In this document: positions 1 through 5,929 of the stretch, in pieces | Numbering within the stretch: the first letter of the stretch is position 1 | Layout: every line of letters starts with the position of its first letter | NCBI GenBank assembly: GCA_031254685.1 | Contig: JAIRTZ010000115.1 | Location: forward strand, 1-8,173 | DNA: 8,173 nt | Direction: 5' to 3' | Origin: Methanomassiliicoccaceae archaeon | GTDB lineage: Archaea; Thermoplasmatota; Thermoplasmata; Methanomassiliicoccales; Methanomethylophilaceae | Notes under the pieces: model-generated | Database searches by the model: none | What the model saw: only the letters and a program-made list of their open reading frames with translations | What the model was told of the DNA's origin: nothing | Made by a program: the position numbers and the translations under genes

Positions 1-398
1 TATTCGGCCGCGTCCTGTTCCGAAACGATCTCGCCGATCGGCCTTGTGACGCCGGCCGCCTTCAGCTCGGACTCGAACACCGGCCTTTTGAATAATTTGA
101 ACAGGGTGAATAGAATAAGATCGTCGGGATCATTCGTGACCTTGCGGGATGCTTTCCCGACCATCTCGTAGATACTGTCCGGGAGCGCCTTGGATATCTG
201 ATAGATCTTCGACGGCGGTATCTCGCGCTCCTTGAGATATCCCATGTCCGTCAGCGCCCTGAGATAGCCCGTTATAAGAAGACGGTGCTGCTTGATCCCC
301 CTCGCCTCCAGCTCCTTGGCGAGCGCGCTTATGGAAAGACCGTCGCGGCCGAGACACTCGGTGATGATCCGGTTGAAGTCCTTCTCAGTGTTGAACAT
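1..398 (-). CDS. Winged-helix DNA-binding protein, partial (3' end outside window)
   Basis: The frame is open from an ATG at 398-396 to the left edge (132 codons, no stop), so the C-terminus is missing. The protein starts MFNTEKDFNRIITECLGRDG. Residues 21-68 read as a winged helix: helix 2 around 22-32 (SISALAKELEA), a recognition helix around 35-51 ending LRALTDMGYL, then a wing with KIYQIS. This layout is typical of small archaeal transcription regulators, but I do not recognise a named family. The start is supported by a TATA-like element about 25-33 bp upstream, implying a nearly leaderless mRNA. It is divergent from nrdD. A pair of 12-bp direct repeats lies between its TATA box and ATG, and three more copies lie upstream of nrdD. 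I infer that it binds these repeats, represses itself and controls nrdD. Function is uncertain, but the reading frame is convincing. Confidence 0.72.
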   Translation of the reverse strand, partial: MFNTEKDFNRIITECLGRDGLSISALAKELEARGIKQHRLLITGYLRALTDMGYLKEREIPPSKIYQISKALPDSIYEMVGKASRKVTNDPDDLILFTLFKLFKRPVFESELKAAGVTRPIGEIVSEQDAAE

Positions 399-404
399 TA
401 TATC

Positions 405-428
405 TGATAACAAACCTGATAACTTAAA
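405..428 (+). repeat. Two tandem 12-bp direct repeats (operator candidate)
   Basis: TGATAACAAACC (405-416) is followed directly by TGATAACTTAAA (417-428); the first seven bases are identical at an exact 12-bp period. The block lies between the TATA-like element and the ATG of the divergent winged-helix gene. The 10-mer TGATAACAAA recurs at 668-677 in a second cluster with the same period, which argues against chance. Confidence 0.6.
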
Positions 429-432
429 TTTT
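423..432 (-). promoter_or_regulatory. TATA-like promoter of the winged-helix gene
   Basis: On the minus strand the sequence AAAATTTAAG lies about 25-34 bp upstream of the ATG at 398. The expected transcription start is therefore within a few bases of the start codon (leaderless or nearly so). The second 12-bp repeat overlaps its downstream edge, which suits autorepression. Confidence 0.45.
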
Positions 433-655
433 GCTGATGCCGGATGATGATCTGACGAAGGAACAGGCCGTTCCGGCGGCATTTCGGACGAATGCGAGGG
501 TTTGGCCAGAGGTGCCGGGCACGTGACGGAATGAACGGAAATGCTCATTCGGGGCCGTTGTTCCGCTATTCCTGCGGATAATATCGAAAATGAAATAAAG
601 TATCAAAAAATATACTGCCAACGTGAGTTTAATAAGAATACTGGATATATAAGGC
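432..655. other. Gene-free centre of the regulator-nrdD spacer
   Basis: I see no credible gene here. The left half is GC-rich and the right half AT-rich. It contains weak inverted repeats only: GGAAC/GTTCC near 471-485 and GAATGA (529-534) with TCATTC (545-550). A 29-codon frame from the ATG at 437 to the stop at 524-526 is too short to support. Confidence 0.4.
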
Positions 656-691
656 TGGTAACAAATGTGATAACAAATATGGTAATTAACA
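656..691 (+). repeat. Three tandem 12-bp direct repeats upstream of nrdD (operator candidate)
   Basis: TGGTAACAAATG (656-667), TGATAACAAATA (668-679) and TGGTAATTAACA (680-691) are three back-to-back units at an exact 12-bp period, consensus TGRTAAC(A/T)(A/T)A. They end about 38 bp upstream of the nrdD TATA box. An inverted unit (TGGTAAAACG on the minus strand) lies at 700-709. The same unit occurs twice at 405-428. This looks like an array bound by several regulator subunits. Confidence 0.62.
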
Positions 692-712
692 GCATTTAAC
701 GTTTTACCATAT
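677..712. promoter_or_regulatory. Perfect 9-bp inverted repeat upstream of nrdD
   Basis: ATATGGTAA (677-685) and TTACCATAT (704-712) are exact reverse complements separated by 18 bp. The left arm overlaps the last two 12-bp units, and the right arm ends 16 bp before the nrdD TATA box. It is a candidate dimer site just upstream of the basal promoter. Confidence 0.45.
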
Positions 713-728
713 CTGATTCAGAAAATCC

Positions 729-737
729 TTTATATTA
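729..737 (+). promoter_or_regulatory. TATA box of nrdD
   Basis: TTTATATTA matches the archaeal TATA consensus and lies 36-44 bp upstream of the nrdD ATG. The predicted start of transcription is near 758-762, giving a leader of about 12-16 nt that contains a modest ribosome-binding site (GAGGGAT, 761-767, 6 nt from the ATG). Confidence 0.55.
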
Positions 738-773
738 ACATCGTTCTGCTAATATGCTTAGAGGGATTGCACA

Positions 774-2867
774 ATGATAGAGAGTAGAAAGATAGCACCG
801 GGCTCGAAGAAGAGCGAATCGACGGATATCACATTATTCGTTCGAACTTCTGACGAAGAGATCAGAAAGTGGGACAAGTCAAAGATTTACGATGCACTCA
901 TACGTGAGACGGACATAGGCAGCGACGCCGCCCAGATAGTTTCCAGGGAAGTGGAGAAGATGATCGCGAAGATGGAATTGGATTACATCACCGCTCCGCT
1001 CATCAGAGAACTTACGAATGCAAAACTCGTAGAGTACGGATTGGAGGCGATACGCAAGCAGCACACGAGGCTCGGCGTCCCGATTTATGACGCCAGGGAG
1101 ATAATCATGTCGCCGAACAAGGAGAACGCGAACGTTCCCCACGGGCCCGAAGCGACCAACCTGACGTTGGCGGAGAACATTAAGAAGGAGTTCGCGCTGC
1201 TTGAGGTGTTCTCCCCGGACATAGCGGATGCGCACATGAGCGGACTGTTCCATCTGCACGACCTGGGAATGATAGACAGGCCGTACTGCAGCGGACAATC
1301 GATCGAGTATGTTAAAAAATTCGGACTGAACCTTCCGAACGCGTTATCCATCGCGAAACCGGCCAAGCACCCGGAGGTGCTCATAGAACAGATAATAAAG
1401 TTCTCTGCGGCGCTGCAGGGCCACTTCGCGGGGGCGATCGGCTGGGATGCGTTCAACGTGTTCCTTGCGCCGTATCTCGTTGACGTTGACGACACGAGGA
1501 TGAAACAGCTCGCGCAGATACTGATATACGAGTTCGCGCAGCAGGCGGTCGCGAGAGGCGGCCAGTCGATATTCAGCGACGTGAACCTGTACTGGGAGAC
1601 CCCGGACCACTTCGTGGGCGTGCCGGCGATAGGGCCGAAGGGGCTGAACACCGGAAAGAACTATGAGGATTACGCACCGGAGGCGCAGCGCTTCGTCAAC
1701 GCGCTGATAGACGTTTACATGGAGGGCGACGCGATGGGAAGGCCGTTCTTCTTCCCCAAGCCGCAGGTGCACATAACCGAGAAGTTCTTTAAGACGCCCG
1801 GTCACAAAGAGTTCCTGCTGAAGATATCCAAGCTCGCCTCCGAAAAGGGGAACACATACTTTGTGTTCGACAGAGGGAACACCGCCAAGATATCCGAATG
1901 CTGCAGACTGGCGTTCAAACTGAACGACGAGGACCTTGCGGAAGCGAAACAGCCGTGGAAGATGAGGTTCTCGGCGATGCAGAACATAACGCTGAACCTT
2001 CCGCGCATGGCGTACATGGCCAACAGGAATGACGATCTGCTGTTCAGCACCATAAAGAGAACGATGGAGCTGTCCGTGAAGGCGCACATGCAGAAGAAAG
2101 CGTTCCTGAAGCATCTCCTCGATCTGAAGAACCACGGGCCGCTGGCATTGCTGGCGATGAATCTGGACGGAGAGCCGTACTACAGGATCGAGAAATCGTC
2201 GTACCTTCTGGGAATGGTCGGACTGAACGAATTGGTGCAGTACCACTTCGGGCAGGAGATACACGAATCCAAGGAGGCGCTGATGTTCGCGCTGAAGGTC
2301 ATAGCGTTCATGAAACGCGAGGCGGAAAGACTGTCGAAGGAACACAACATAAAGCTTCCGCTGGAACAGACGCCCGCCGAGAGCACGGCGTACCGTTTCG
2401 CGAAACTCGACACCAAGGAATTCCCGCTGCAGTCGAGCTCCGTCGTCAAGGGCAACAAGGGTACCGGCGAGCTGTACTACACGAACTCGACGTACATCAA
2501 CGTCGGCGCGGACGTCAGCCCGATCGAGAGGACAAAGGTTGAAGGGATGTTCCACCCGCTGATCGAGGCCGGTGCGCTGACGCACATATGGCTCGGCGAG
2601 TCGAAACCGGCGCCCGAGAGCATCGCGGCGTTCGTTGAGAAGACTTTCAGGAACACGCAGAACGCGCAGATCGCGTTCAGCCCGGAGTTCACGGCGTGCC
2701 TCGACTGCGGCAAGGTCGCCAGAGGACTTTCGACAAGCTGCAAGGCGTGCAGCTCCGACCGCGTGGAAGGCATCACCCGGGTCACAGGGTTCTTCTCCAA
2801 GATCTCCGGATGGAACAAGGGGAAGACCGGAGAGCTCAAGGACAGGATCAAAGGTCAGGATTTCTGA
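774..2867 (+). CDS. nrdD: Anaerobic ribonucleoside-triphosphate reductase (class III)
   Basis: This oxygen-sensitive glycyl-radical enzyme reduces ribonucleoside triphosphates to dNTPs in anaerobic cytoplasm. At 697 aa it is about the usual length. Residues about 18-108 form an N-terminal ATP-cone, the allosteric nucleotide site, followed by the barrel domain. Candidate active-site cysteines are C172 (RPYCSGQS) and the doublet C376-C377 (ISECCRLAF), which lies where the thiyl-radical finger loop is expected. The C-terminus has the Zn-binding pairs C642/C645 and C656/C659 and the glycyl-radical motif RVTGFF with G672, followed by WNKGK and ELKDR. All key elements are present, so it should be active. 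It needs the radical-SAM activase NrdG, which is not in this window. The ATG is supported by GAGGGAT six bases upstream and by a TATA box. It is probably monocistronic and controlled through the 12-bp repeats upstream. Confidence 0.97.
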   Translation: MIESRKIAPGSKKSESTDITLFVRTSDEEIRKWDKSKIYDALIRETDIGSDAAQIVSREVEKMIAKMELDYITAPLIRELTNAKLVEYGLEAIRKQHTRLGVPIYDAREIIMSPNKENANVPHGPEATNLTLAENIKKEFALLEVFSPDIADAHMSGLFHLHDLGMIDRPYCSGQSIEYVKKFGLNLPNALSIAKPAKHPEVLIEQIIKFSAALQGHFAGAIGWDAFNVFLAPYLVDVDDTRMKQLAQILIYEFAQQAVARGGQSIFSDVNLYWETPDHFVGVPAIGPKGLNTGKNYEDYAPEAQRFVNALIDVYMEGDAMGRPFFFPKPQVHITEKFFKTPGHKEFLLKISKLASEKGNTYFVFDRGNTAKISECCRLAFKLNDEDLAEAKQPWKMRFSAMQNITLNLPRMAYMANRNDDLLFSTIKRTMELSVKAHMQKKAFLKHLLDLKNHGPLALLAMNLDGEPYYRIEKSSYLLGMVGLNELVQYHFGQEIHESKEALMFALKVIAFMKREAERLSKEHNIKLPLEQTPAESTAYRFAKLDTKEFPLQSSSVVKGNKGTGELYYTNSTYINVGADVSPIERTKVEGMFHPLIEAGALTHIWLGESKPAPESIAAFVEKTFRNTQNAQIAFSPEFTACLDCGKVARGLSTSCKACSSDRVEGITRVTGFFSKISGWNKGKTGELKDRIKGQDF

Positions 2868-2890
2868 TCGGACCTTCCGTAAACATTTTA

Positions 2891-2909
2891 CTCCCTCCTT
2901 CTTTTTCTT
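2891..2909 (+). terminator. Pyrimidine/T-rich terminator after nrdD
   Basis: About 25 bp after the nrdD stop comes an uninterrupted pyrimidine-rich run with a T5 core (2902-2906) and no strong hairpin before it. Archaeal RNA polymerase terminates at such T-rich tracts. The call is by pattern only. Confidence 0.45.
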
Positions 2910-2954
2910 ATTCCCGCCGCCGGCCGTCCGCACATAAAAAACACGTTCTCCGAA

Positions 2955-2975
2955 GCAATATACAAAGAATATTGC
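2955..2975. promoter_or_regulatory. Perfect inverted repeat, upstream operator candidate of ABC operon
   Basis: GCAATAT (2955-2961) and ATATTGC (2969-2975) are exact reverse complements around a 7-nt spacer, a 21-bp site. It lies about 70-90 bp upstream of the operon's TATA box. A second site of similar size lies 29 bp downstream, centre to centre. Confidence 0.4.
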
Positions 2976-2982
2976 CCCTATG

Positions 2983-3005
2983 GGATAATGGAAAAAGAAT
3001 TATCC
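2983..3005. promoter_or_regulatory. Second perfect inverted repeat upstream of ABC operon
   Basis: GGATAAT (2983-2989) and ATTATCC (2999-3005) are exact reverse complements around a 9-nt spacer. A shorter GGAT-AAA-ATCC palindrome follows at 3031-3041, directly before the TATA box. The arms differ in sequence from the repeat at 2955-2975, so the two may bind different proteins or be chance structures in AT-rich DNA. Confidence 0.38.
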
Positions 3006-3045
3006 TCAAAATATAATGTATACCTACGAAGGATAAAATCCGAAG

Positions 3046-3054
3046 TTTTATATG
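3046..3054 (+). promoter_or_regulatory. TATA box of the ABC transporter operon
   Basis: TTTTATATG lies 29-37 bp upstream of the binding-protein ATG at 3083. This predicts a very short leader (under about 10 nt). No clear ribosome-binding site precedes the ATG, which fits near-leaderless initiation. Confidence 0.5.
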
Positions 3055-3082
3055 TAAGAAAAAAGGTCGAATCAACGATAAT

Positions 3083-4249
3083 ATGAACAACGTTACAGTA
3101 GCCGTCGTGGTCGGCTTCCTCATCTTCTTTTCGCTCGGTACGGCGTTCATCGTAACGTCCGATACCGGTGAGCAGAGCAACGACCCGGTAGTGAGCGTGG
3201 TGGCGATGGTCAACTCCGAGGGATCGGGCATATTCTGCGACAGGATGCTCGATATAAACGATCCGGAAGGCTGGGGAGGTCTTGTGTTCATGACCCCCGG
3301 GCCGGGTACGATCCAGCATGAGATGTTAAAGAGCCTCGTATTCAGCCTCGGATTGTACTTTGCGCTCGATCGGCCCACCAAGAACAATTGGACCGTGTAT
3401 TGGACGCAGGTGGCCCCGGGAGATATGAGCGAGTATTACGGAAAGCGCACCATGAACGGAGGCATCGTCTGGGAACCGTGGTATTCCGCGATACTGACCA
3501 AATATCCCGAGGGGAGCATAGGTGGCGCGTACAGCGTCGCCAGGTCCGCGGAGATCGAGCCCGGGCATCCGTGTTGCATGGTGGTCGTAAAGAACTCGTT
3601 CATGGAACAGAACGAAGAATTAGTGATAAGATTCCTTCTCGCGTACATAGAGGCGGTCGAGTGGGTCAATAAGGCGAAGGACCCCGGCGATCCGGGACAT
3701 GCGCTGCTCCTGAAGATCGCCTGGGAGACCGCCCTCAACAAAGGCGATCCGTCCGCCCTTCCGACGCCCGGAGACATAGCAACGATCGAACAGGCCTTGC
3801 TGGGCATAAACTACGATTACAGCCTGGACGGCATCAAAGAGTACGTGACATCGCTGATAAGCAGGTTCGCCAACAGCGGATCGATCACGAAACCGGTGAA
3901 CGACCCCGCCGCGTTCGCCGGGATGCTGATCAACGACGGTTTCCTGAATGACGTAACGGACAGCATGGCATCCCTGAGGGAAGAGTACAGGAACACCTCG
4001 GGGGCCGGTACGATAAGGCTGGGCGTACTTGCGAACGACCTCCACCAGATCGCCGTACGGGCGGCGTGGGGCTATGACATCACCGGCGACGGAAAGACCC
4101 TCTTCGAGGTCTACGGCCTGAACGTGGTGCAGGGCGGGGACTTCCAGACCGGCGGCGGCGGAGTGATGAACCTCTTCGCGGGCAACGCCATAGACATAGG
4201 CGTGCTCGGGCTTCCCCCGACCGTGATAAGATCGGCGAACGGGTTGTGA
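3083..4249 (+). CDS. ABC transporter substrate-binding protein, NMT1/SsuA-like, circularly permuted
   Basis: This is the extracytoplasmic ligand-binding component of a nitrate/sulfonate/taurine-type importer, 388 aa. Residues 5-24 form one hydrophobic segment with no lipobox cysteine, so the protein is probably membrane-anchored. The order of the fold is unusual. After the anchor it begins in mid-family sequence: VVAMVNSEGSG (39-49), PGPGTIQ (72-78), VWEPW (129-133), then HPCCMVVV, the motifs that normally follow the first lobe segment. After the usual family C-terminus (DPAAFAGMLIND) a short linker leads to residues 310-388, which read like the normal N-terminus: IRLGVLANDLHQ, LFEVYGLNV, then GGGVMNLFAGNAIDIG and LGLPPTV. 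All pieces of one domain seem present in swapped order. It is followed after 4 nt by the permease gene. The ligand is unknown. Confidence 0.85.
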   Translation: MNNVTVAVVVGFLIFFSLGTAFIVTSDTGEQSNDPVVSVVAMVNSEGSGIFCDRMLDINDPEGWGGLVFMTPGPGTIQHEMLKSLVFSLGLYFALDRPTKNNWTVYWTQVAPGDMSEYYGKRTMNGGIVWEPWYSAILTKYPEGSIGGAYSVARSAEIEPGHPCCMVVVKNSFMEQNEELVIRFLLAYIEAVEWVNKAKDPGDPGHALLLKIAWETALNKGDPSALPTPGDIATIEQALLGINYDYSLDGIKEYVTSLISRFANSGSITKPVNDPAAFAGMLINDGFLNDVTDSMASLREEYRNTSGAGTIRLGVLANDLHQIAVRAAWGYDITGDGKTLFEVYGLNVVQGGDFQTGGGGVMNLFAGNAIDIGVLGLPPTVIRSANGL

Positions 4250-4253
4250 TGAT

Positions 4254-5057
4254 ATGAGGATCAAATACGATAACGAGAACAAACTGCACCGGTTCGGACG
4301 GTATATCCTGATATCGGCGGTGTCGCTCCTTGTGCTGCTTTACGTTTGGTGGATGGTATCCATCATCCTCGGCACGCCGGCGATACCGGCGCCGCCGAGG
4401 GTGTGGGACGCGTTCATACATCTGCTGAATCACGGCGACGTGGTCACCGGCTATTCGATGTGGGACCACATTGTGGCGAGCCTCAAGAGATTCGCGATCG
4501 CCTTCGTCATAGCGTTCGCGGTCGCGGTGCCGCTCGGGCTGCTGATAGGCATGTCCAAGACGCTTGACGACTTCACGAGACCGATACTGGAAGTTCTGAG
4601 ACCGATCGCGCCTATAGCATGGGCACCGGTCCTTGTGTTCGCGATAGACCGCACATGGGGCCCGATACTCGTTGTCTTCATAGGGATATTCTTCCCTCTG
4701 CTGACGAACACGGTATTCGGCGTCAAGAAGATAGAATCGAATCTGATGGACGCGTCGAGGACGCTCGGAGCGAACAAGGCGCAGACATTCTACAAGGTGA
4801 TGTTCCCCTGCACCGTGCCGTACATAATGAACGGCATAAAGATAGGGCTCGGAATAGGATGGATGTGCATCATCGCGGCCGAGATGGTAGCGCCGTACGG
4901 AGGCGGGCTTGGATATTTCATAAGCATGCATGCCTTCAACGGAAGCTGGCCGTATGTCTTCGTGGGAATAATCCTGATATCGATATTGGGATTGCTGACG
5001 ATAGGGCTTGCGGAACGTGCGCATAAGATCATAGCGAAAAGGACGGGGATGGAATGA
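4254..5057 (+). CDS. ABC transporter permease, SsuC/TauC-like
   Basis: This is the inner-membrane channel subunit of the importer, 267 aa, a normal length for the family. I see about six hydrophobic segments: residues 17-39, 80-100, 117-131, 137-157, 195-213 and 231-250. The EAA coupling loop that docks on the ATPase is clear at 166-185: DASRTLGA, then FYKVMFP, with the conserved Gly at 172 and the final Pro at 185. AEMV after the loop and GGGLGYFI are also typical of the sulfonate/nitrate permeases. The ATG at 4254 lies 4 nt after the binding-protein stop. A GGTTGTGAT element resembling a ribosome-binding site overlaps that stop, suggesting translational coupling. The stop overlaps the ATPase start (ATGA). 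The substrate cannot be read from this subunit. Confidence 0.93.
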   Translation: MRIKYDNENKLHRFGRYILISAVSLLVLLYVWWMVSIILGTPAIPAPPRVWDAFIHLLNHGDVVTGYSMWDHIVASLKRFAIAFVIAFAVAVPLGLLIGMSKTLDDFTRPILEVLRPIAPIAWAPVLVFAIDRTWGPILVVFIGIFFPLLTNTVFGVKKIESNLMDASRTLGANKAQTFYKVMFPCTVPYIMNGIKIGLGIGWMCIIAAEMVAPYGGGLGYFISMHAFNGSWPYVFVGIILISILGLLTIGLAERAHKIIAKRTGME

Positions 5058-5815
5058 GCGGATACATCAAGATCGACAACGTGAGGAAAGTGTTCAGAAA
5101 GGATGATCGGGATACCGTGGCGATAGAGAACATATCCCTCGAGATAGGAAAGAACGAGCTCGTATCCATACTCGGGCCTTCCGGATGCGGAAAGACGACG
5201 GTGCTCAGAATGATCGCCGGCCTCGTCGAACCGTCCGGCGGCGAGATACTCGTGGACGGTAACAAAGTTACCGGACCGGGGCCGGACCGCGGGATGGTGT
5301 TCCAGGATTTTGCGCTGTTTCCGTGGCGTTCGGTGTGGAAGAACGTCGAGTTCGGATTGGAGGTCGCGGGGATGCCGAAGGCGCAGAGGGACGAAAAGGT
5401 GGAAAGATACCTGGAGATCGTCGGTCTCACCGATTTCGCGGACGCACGCGTTCACGAATTGTCGGGGGGAATGAAGCAGCGCGTGGGCATCGCGAGGGCG
5501 ATGGTGAATAATCCGAAAGTGGTCCTGATGGACGAGCCGTTCGGATCGCTCGATGCGCAGACGAGGAACATAATGCAGGCCGGTCTTATCAAAATACTTG
5601 ATAAGACGGATCAGACGATAGTCTTCGTGACGCACTCGGTCGACGAGGCGGTGTTCCTCTCGGACCGCATCGTGATCCTTACGAAACGTCCGGCGACGAT
5701 CAAGGAGATAATCAACATCCCGTGGCCGAGGCCCAGGGACCGCGCGTCCCCGGAGTTCACCGCGCTGAGGAAACGCATACTCACCGAGCTGGAAAAAGAG
5801 AACGTAATGAATTGA
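5054..5815 (+). CDS. ABC transporter ATP-binding protein, SsuB/TauB-like
   Basis: This cytoplasmic ATPase, 253 aa, powers the importer as a dimer on the permease. The motifs are complete: Walker A GPSGCGKTT (41-49), Q-loop Gln84 in VFQDFALFPW, signature LSGGM (136-140), Walker B VVLMDEP (156-162) with catalytic Glu161, D-loop SLD (165-167) and switch His194 in VTHSVDEA. PDRGMVFQ and FPWRSVWKNVEFGL are characteristic of the nitrate/sulfonate/taurine subfamily. The C-terminal tail (KRPATIKEIINIPWPRPRDR) is also of that type. There is no extra regulatory domain. The start overlaps the permease stop by 4 nt, so the three genes form one operon with the usual binding protein-permease-ATPase content. 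A T-tract follows the stop. Confidence 0.96.
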   Translation: MSGYIKIDNVRKVFRKDDRDTVAIENISLEIGKNELVSILGPSGCGKTTVLRMIAGLVEPSGGEILVDGNKVTGPGPDRGMVFQDFALFPWRSVWKNVEFGLEVAGMPKAQRDEKVERYLEIVGLTDFADARVHELSGGMKQRVGIARAMVNNPKVVLMDEPFGSLDAQTRNIMQAGLIKILDKTDQTIVFVTHSVDEAVFLSDRIVILTKRPATIKEIINIPWPRPRDRASPEFTALRKRILTELEKENVMN

Positions 5816-5838
5816 TGCGCAAGCATCACCCTTCCCCA

Positions 5839-5848
5839 TTTTTCTCTT
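5839..5848 (+). terminator. T-rich terminator of the ABC operon
   Basis: The T-rich stretch TTTTTCTCTT begins 24 bp after the ATPase stop, preceded by a pyrimidine-rich stretch and no stable hairpin. This suits archaeal intrinsic termination. Confidence 0.45.
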
Positions 5849-5895
5849 AGGGCAATGAGCGGATGCTGGCCTCCGATGACCGAGCCCCGGATGCG

Positions 5896-5907
5896 TAATA
5901 TATTTAA
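5896..5907 (+). promoter_or_regulatory. TATA box of the putative structured RNA
   Basis: TAATATATTTAA stands in otherwise GC-rich sequence. Transcription would begin near 5926-5932, just before the first stem and closing helix of the structured region. The element also reads acceptably on the minus strand, so orientation rests mainly on its position. A related element, CGTATATTTAA, lies at 6178-6188 just beyond the structured region. Confidence 0.4.
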
Positions 5908-5929
5908 GATAGAGAACCAATCACTTTAC

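Noticed and set aside
437..526. 29-codon plus-strand frame (MPDDDLTKEQ...)
   Set aside because: It has a plausible-looking start but is too short, has no ribosome-binding site and no recognisable family.
424..621. 65-codon minus-strand frame in the regulator-nrdD spacer
   Set aside because: It starts with TTG, has low-complexity hydrophobic and Ser/Arg-rich composition, and lacks a ribosome-binding site or promoter.
405..691. CRISPR array or replication origin iterons
   Set aside because: The repeats are only 12 bp, directly adjacent without spacers, and sit on promoters; no initiator or cas gene is present.
1344..2933. Long minus-strand open frame (529 codons) opposite nrdD
   Set aside because: It is antisense to an unambiguous nrdD, is extremely rich in Arg, Val and Leu as expected of a GC-driven shadow frame, and shows no recognisable motif.
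4080..5920. Long minus-strand frames opposite the ABC operon
   Set aside because: They lie opposite three well-recognised transporter genes, have Arg/His/Tyr-rich composition and no family resemblance.
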